Shown here piece after piece: positions 63,092-64,000 of a stretch of 64,000 nt of DNA. Every line of letters starts with the position of its first letter. The stretch's first letter is position 1. Origin of the DNA: Aneurinibacillus uraniidurans (lineage in GTDB: Bacteria; Bacillota; Bacilli; Aneurinibacillales; Aneurinibacillaceae); contig NZ_CP116902.1 in NCBI RefSeq assembly GCF_028471905.1, positions 122,501 to 186,500 of the forward strand, in the 5' to 3' direction. The translations under genes and the position numbers were made by a program. The notes beneath the pieces are model-generated. The model did no database searches. It was not told the origin of the DNA and saw only the letters and a program-made list of their open reading frames with translations.

Positions 63092-64000
63092 ATGCATTTA
63101 CAATTGACAGAAGAGCAGGATATGATGCGCAAAATGGTGCGCGACTTTGCACGTGAAGAGATTGCACCGCAGATCGAAAAAATGGAAGAGACTGATGAAT
63201 TCCCATATGAGATCATTCGTAAAATGGGAGAATACGGTCTGATGGGGATTCCGATTCCAGAAGCATATGGCGGTTCAGAAGCGGATTTCATCTCGTATAT
63301 CATTGCCATCAATGAAATTTCTAAAGTAAGCCCGACAGTAGGGGTAATTCTCTCTGTGCACACTTCAGTTGGAACGAACCCGATTTTGTACTTCGGGAAT
63401 GAAGAGCAGAAGAAGAAGTATGTACCGAAGCTTGCAACAGGGGAATATATCGGTGCGTTTGCGTTAACAGAGCCGAGTGCAGGTTCTGATGCGGCAAGTA
63501 TGCGTACAACAGCTGTGAAGCAGGGCGATAAATATATTTTGAACGGCTCCAAGATTTTCATCACGAATGGTGGCGCGGCAAGTACGTATATCGTATTTGC
63601 GGTTACAGATTCATCCAAAGGACCAAAAGGGATTTCAGCTTTCATTGTAGAAAAAGATACACCAGGGTTTACTGTAGGCAAAAAGGAAAAGAAAATGGGT
63701 CTGCACGGTTCAAGTACAACCGAACTCATTTTCGATAATGCGGAAGTGCCAGCAGCAAATCTACTCGGCGAAGAGGGCATGGGCTTTACCATCGCGATGG
63801 CGAACCTTGATGTTGGTCGAATCGGGATTGCGGCGCAGGGTCTTGGGATTGCGGAAGGTGCGCTTGAGCATGCGATTGCGTATGCGAAAGAGCGTGTTCA
63901 GTTCGGCAAACCGATTGCAGCACAGCAGGGAATTGGCTTCAAGCTTGCAGATATGGCAACACAGACAGAAGCGGCTCGTATGCTTGTATACCGTGCGGCA
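63092..64000 (+). CDS. Acyl-CoA dehydrogenase (3' end beyond the window)
   Basis: The frame opens at ATG 63092 (site AAGGAGG) and runs 303 codons to the window edge without a stop, so the gene is cut; full length for the family is near 380 residues. The FAD/CoA signatures are present: AFALTEPSAGSDAASM near residue 120, SKIFITNGGAASTYIVFA near 150, and GRIGIAAQGLGIAEGA near 245. The catalytic glutamate near residue 365 lies beyond the window. It makes the first, FAD-linked dehydrogenation of fatty acyl-CoA, and FadF nearby could accept its electrons. Confidence 0.95.
   Translation, partial: MHLQLTEEQDMMRKMVRDFAREEIAPQIEKMEETDEFPYEIIRKMGEYGLMGIPIPEAYGGSEADFISYIIAINEISKVSPTVGVILSVHTSVGTNPILYFGNEEQKKKYVPKLATGEYIGAFALTEPSAGSDAASMRTTAVKQGDKYILNGSKIFITNGGAASTYIVFAVTDSSKGPKGISAFIVEKDTPGFTVGKKEKKMGLHGSSTTELIFDNAEVPAANLLGEEGMGFTIAMANLDVGRIGIAAQGLGIAEGALEHAIAYAKERVQFGKPIAAQQGIGFKLADMATQTEAARMLVYRAA

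Noticed and set aside
62896-63792. 298-aa open frame on the minus strand at the window end
   Set aside because: It is antisense to the acyl-CoA dehydrogenase gene, whose motifs and ribosome site are clear.
1-64000. CRISPR arrays, tRNA or rRNA genes, transposases, integrases
   Set aside because: None was seen on either strand; the only clear tandem repeat is the in-frame 21-bp repeat at 13551-13760.

Overview
The window reads as a chromosomal segment of a low-to-mid GC, endospore-forming member of the Bacillota (class Bacilli). Strong GGAGG ribosome binding sites, ATG/GTG/TTG starts, U-tailed hairpin terminators, a Spo0M homologue and Bacillus-type gene neighbourhoods (xpaC-telA, ecsA-ecsB, ywhD/pbpG/speE/speB/ywiB/argS, and fadF with acyl-CoA genes) all point there. 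Protein sequences suggest a Paenibacillaceae-like lineage such as Aneurinibacillus or Brevibacillus; that placement is inference. No rRNA, tRNA, CRISPR array, insertion sequence or prophage module was seen.

Layout. 0-5 kb: a 59-aa ribbon-helix-helix-like gene, an ECHDC3-like crotonase, the xpaC-telA pair, 3-methyladenine DNA glycosylase, an RNase Z-like hydrolase and a cupin gene. 5-10.6 kb: an AT-rich orphan, a short hybrid cluster protein gene (hcp), a PlsC-type acyltransferase, a HAD hydrolase, an orphan archaeo-eukaryotic-type primase, ybaK and an orphan. 10.8-18.7 kb: a chemoreceptor, an ATPase with a 21-bp tandem repeat, a PAS-PAS-GGDEF-EAL protein, and the overlapping parA/66-aa ORF/CYTH operon with a divergent DUF3298 gene. 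18.7-29 kb: a HesB-like protein, an EamA transporter, a polysaccharide deacetylase, a four-gene ABC exporter operon, and a chemoreceptor-GNAT-nitrilase operon. 29-45 kb: DUF423, a 997-aa heparinase II/III-like protein, YihY, RlmI-like methyltransferase, a second deacetylase, EcsAB, a cation efflux protein, GDPD, BrnQ, AsnB and small DUF proteins. 45-58 kb: stress and housekeeping genes (Usp, Spo0M, RluD-like, YwfO, YwhD, class A PBP, TM2, SpeE, SpeB, YwiB, ArgS) and a dCache chemoreceptor. 58.6-64 kb: a fatty-acid beta-oxidation cluster (fadF, thiolase, 3-hydroxyacyl-CoA dehydrogenase, acyl-CoA dehydrogenase cut by the window end).

How genes work together. Two FNR/CRP-type palindromes sit at an inferred -41.5 in front of the cupin gene and hcp, suggesting a small low-oxygen or nitrosative-stress regulon. 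A FadR-like operator precedes fadF and a different palindrome precedes the thiolase, suggesting fatty-acid control of the catabolic genes. SpeB and SpeE lie together for polyamine synthesis from agmatine. Three chemoreceptors and one c-di-GMP protein indicate a motile, environment-sensing bacterium.

No single defence or secretion system is obvious. The best candidates for something under-described are the orphan primase, the parA/orf66/CYTH operon, the heptad-repeat ATPase that lacks its usual N-terminal domain, the exporter operon with its internal hairpin, and the large cytoplasmic heparinase-like protein.
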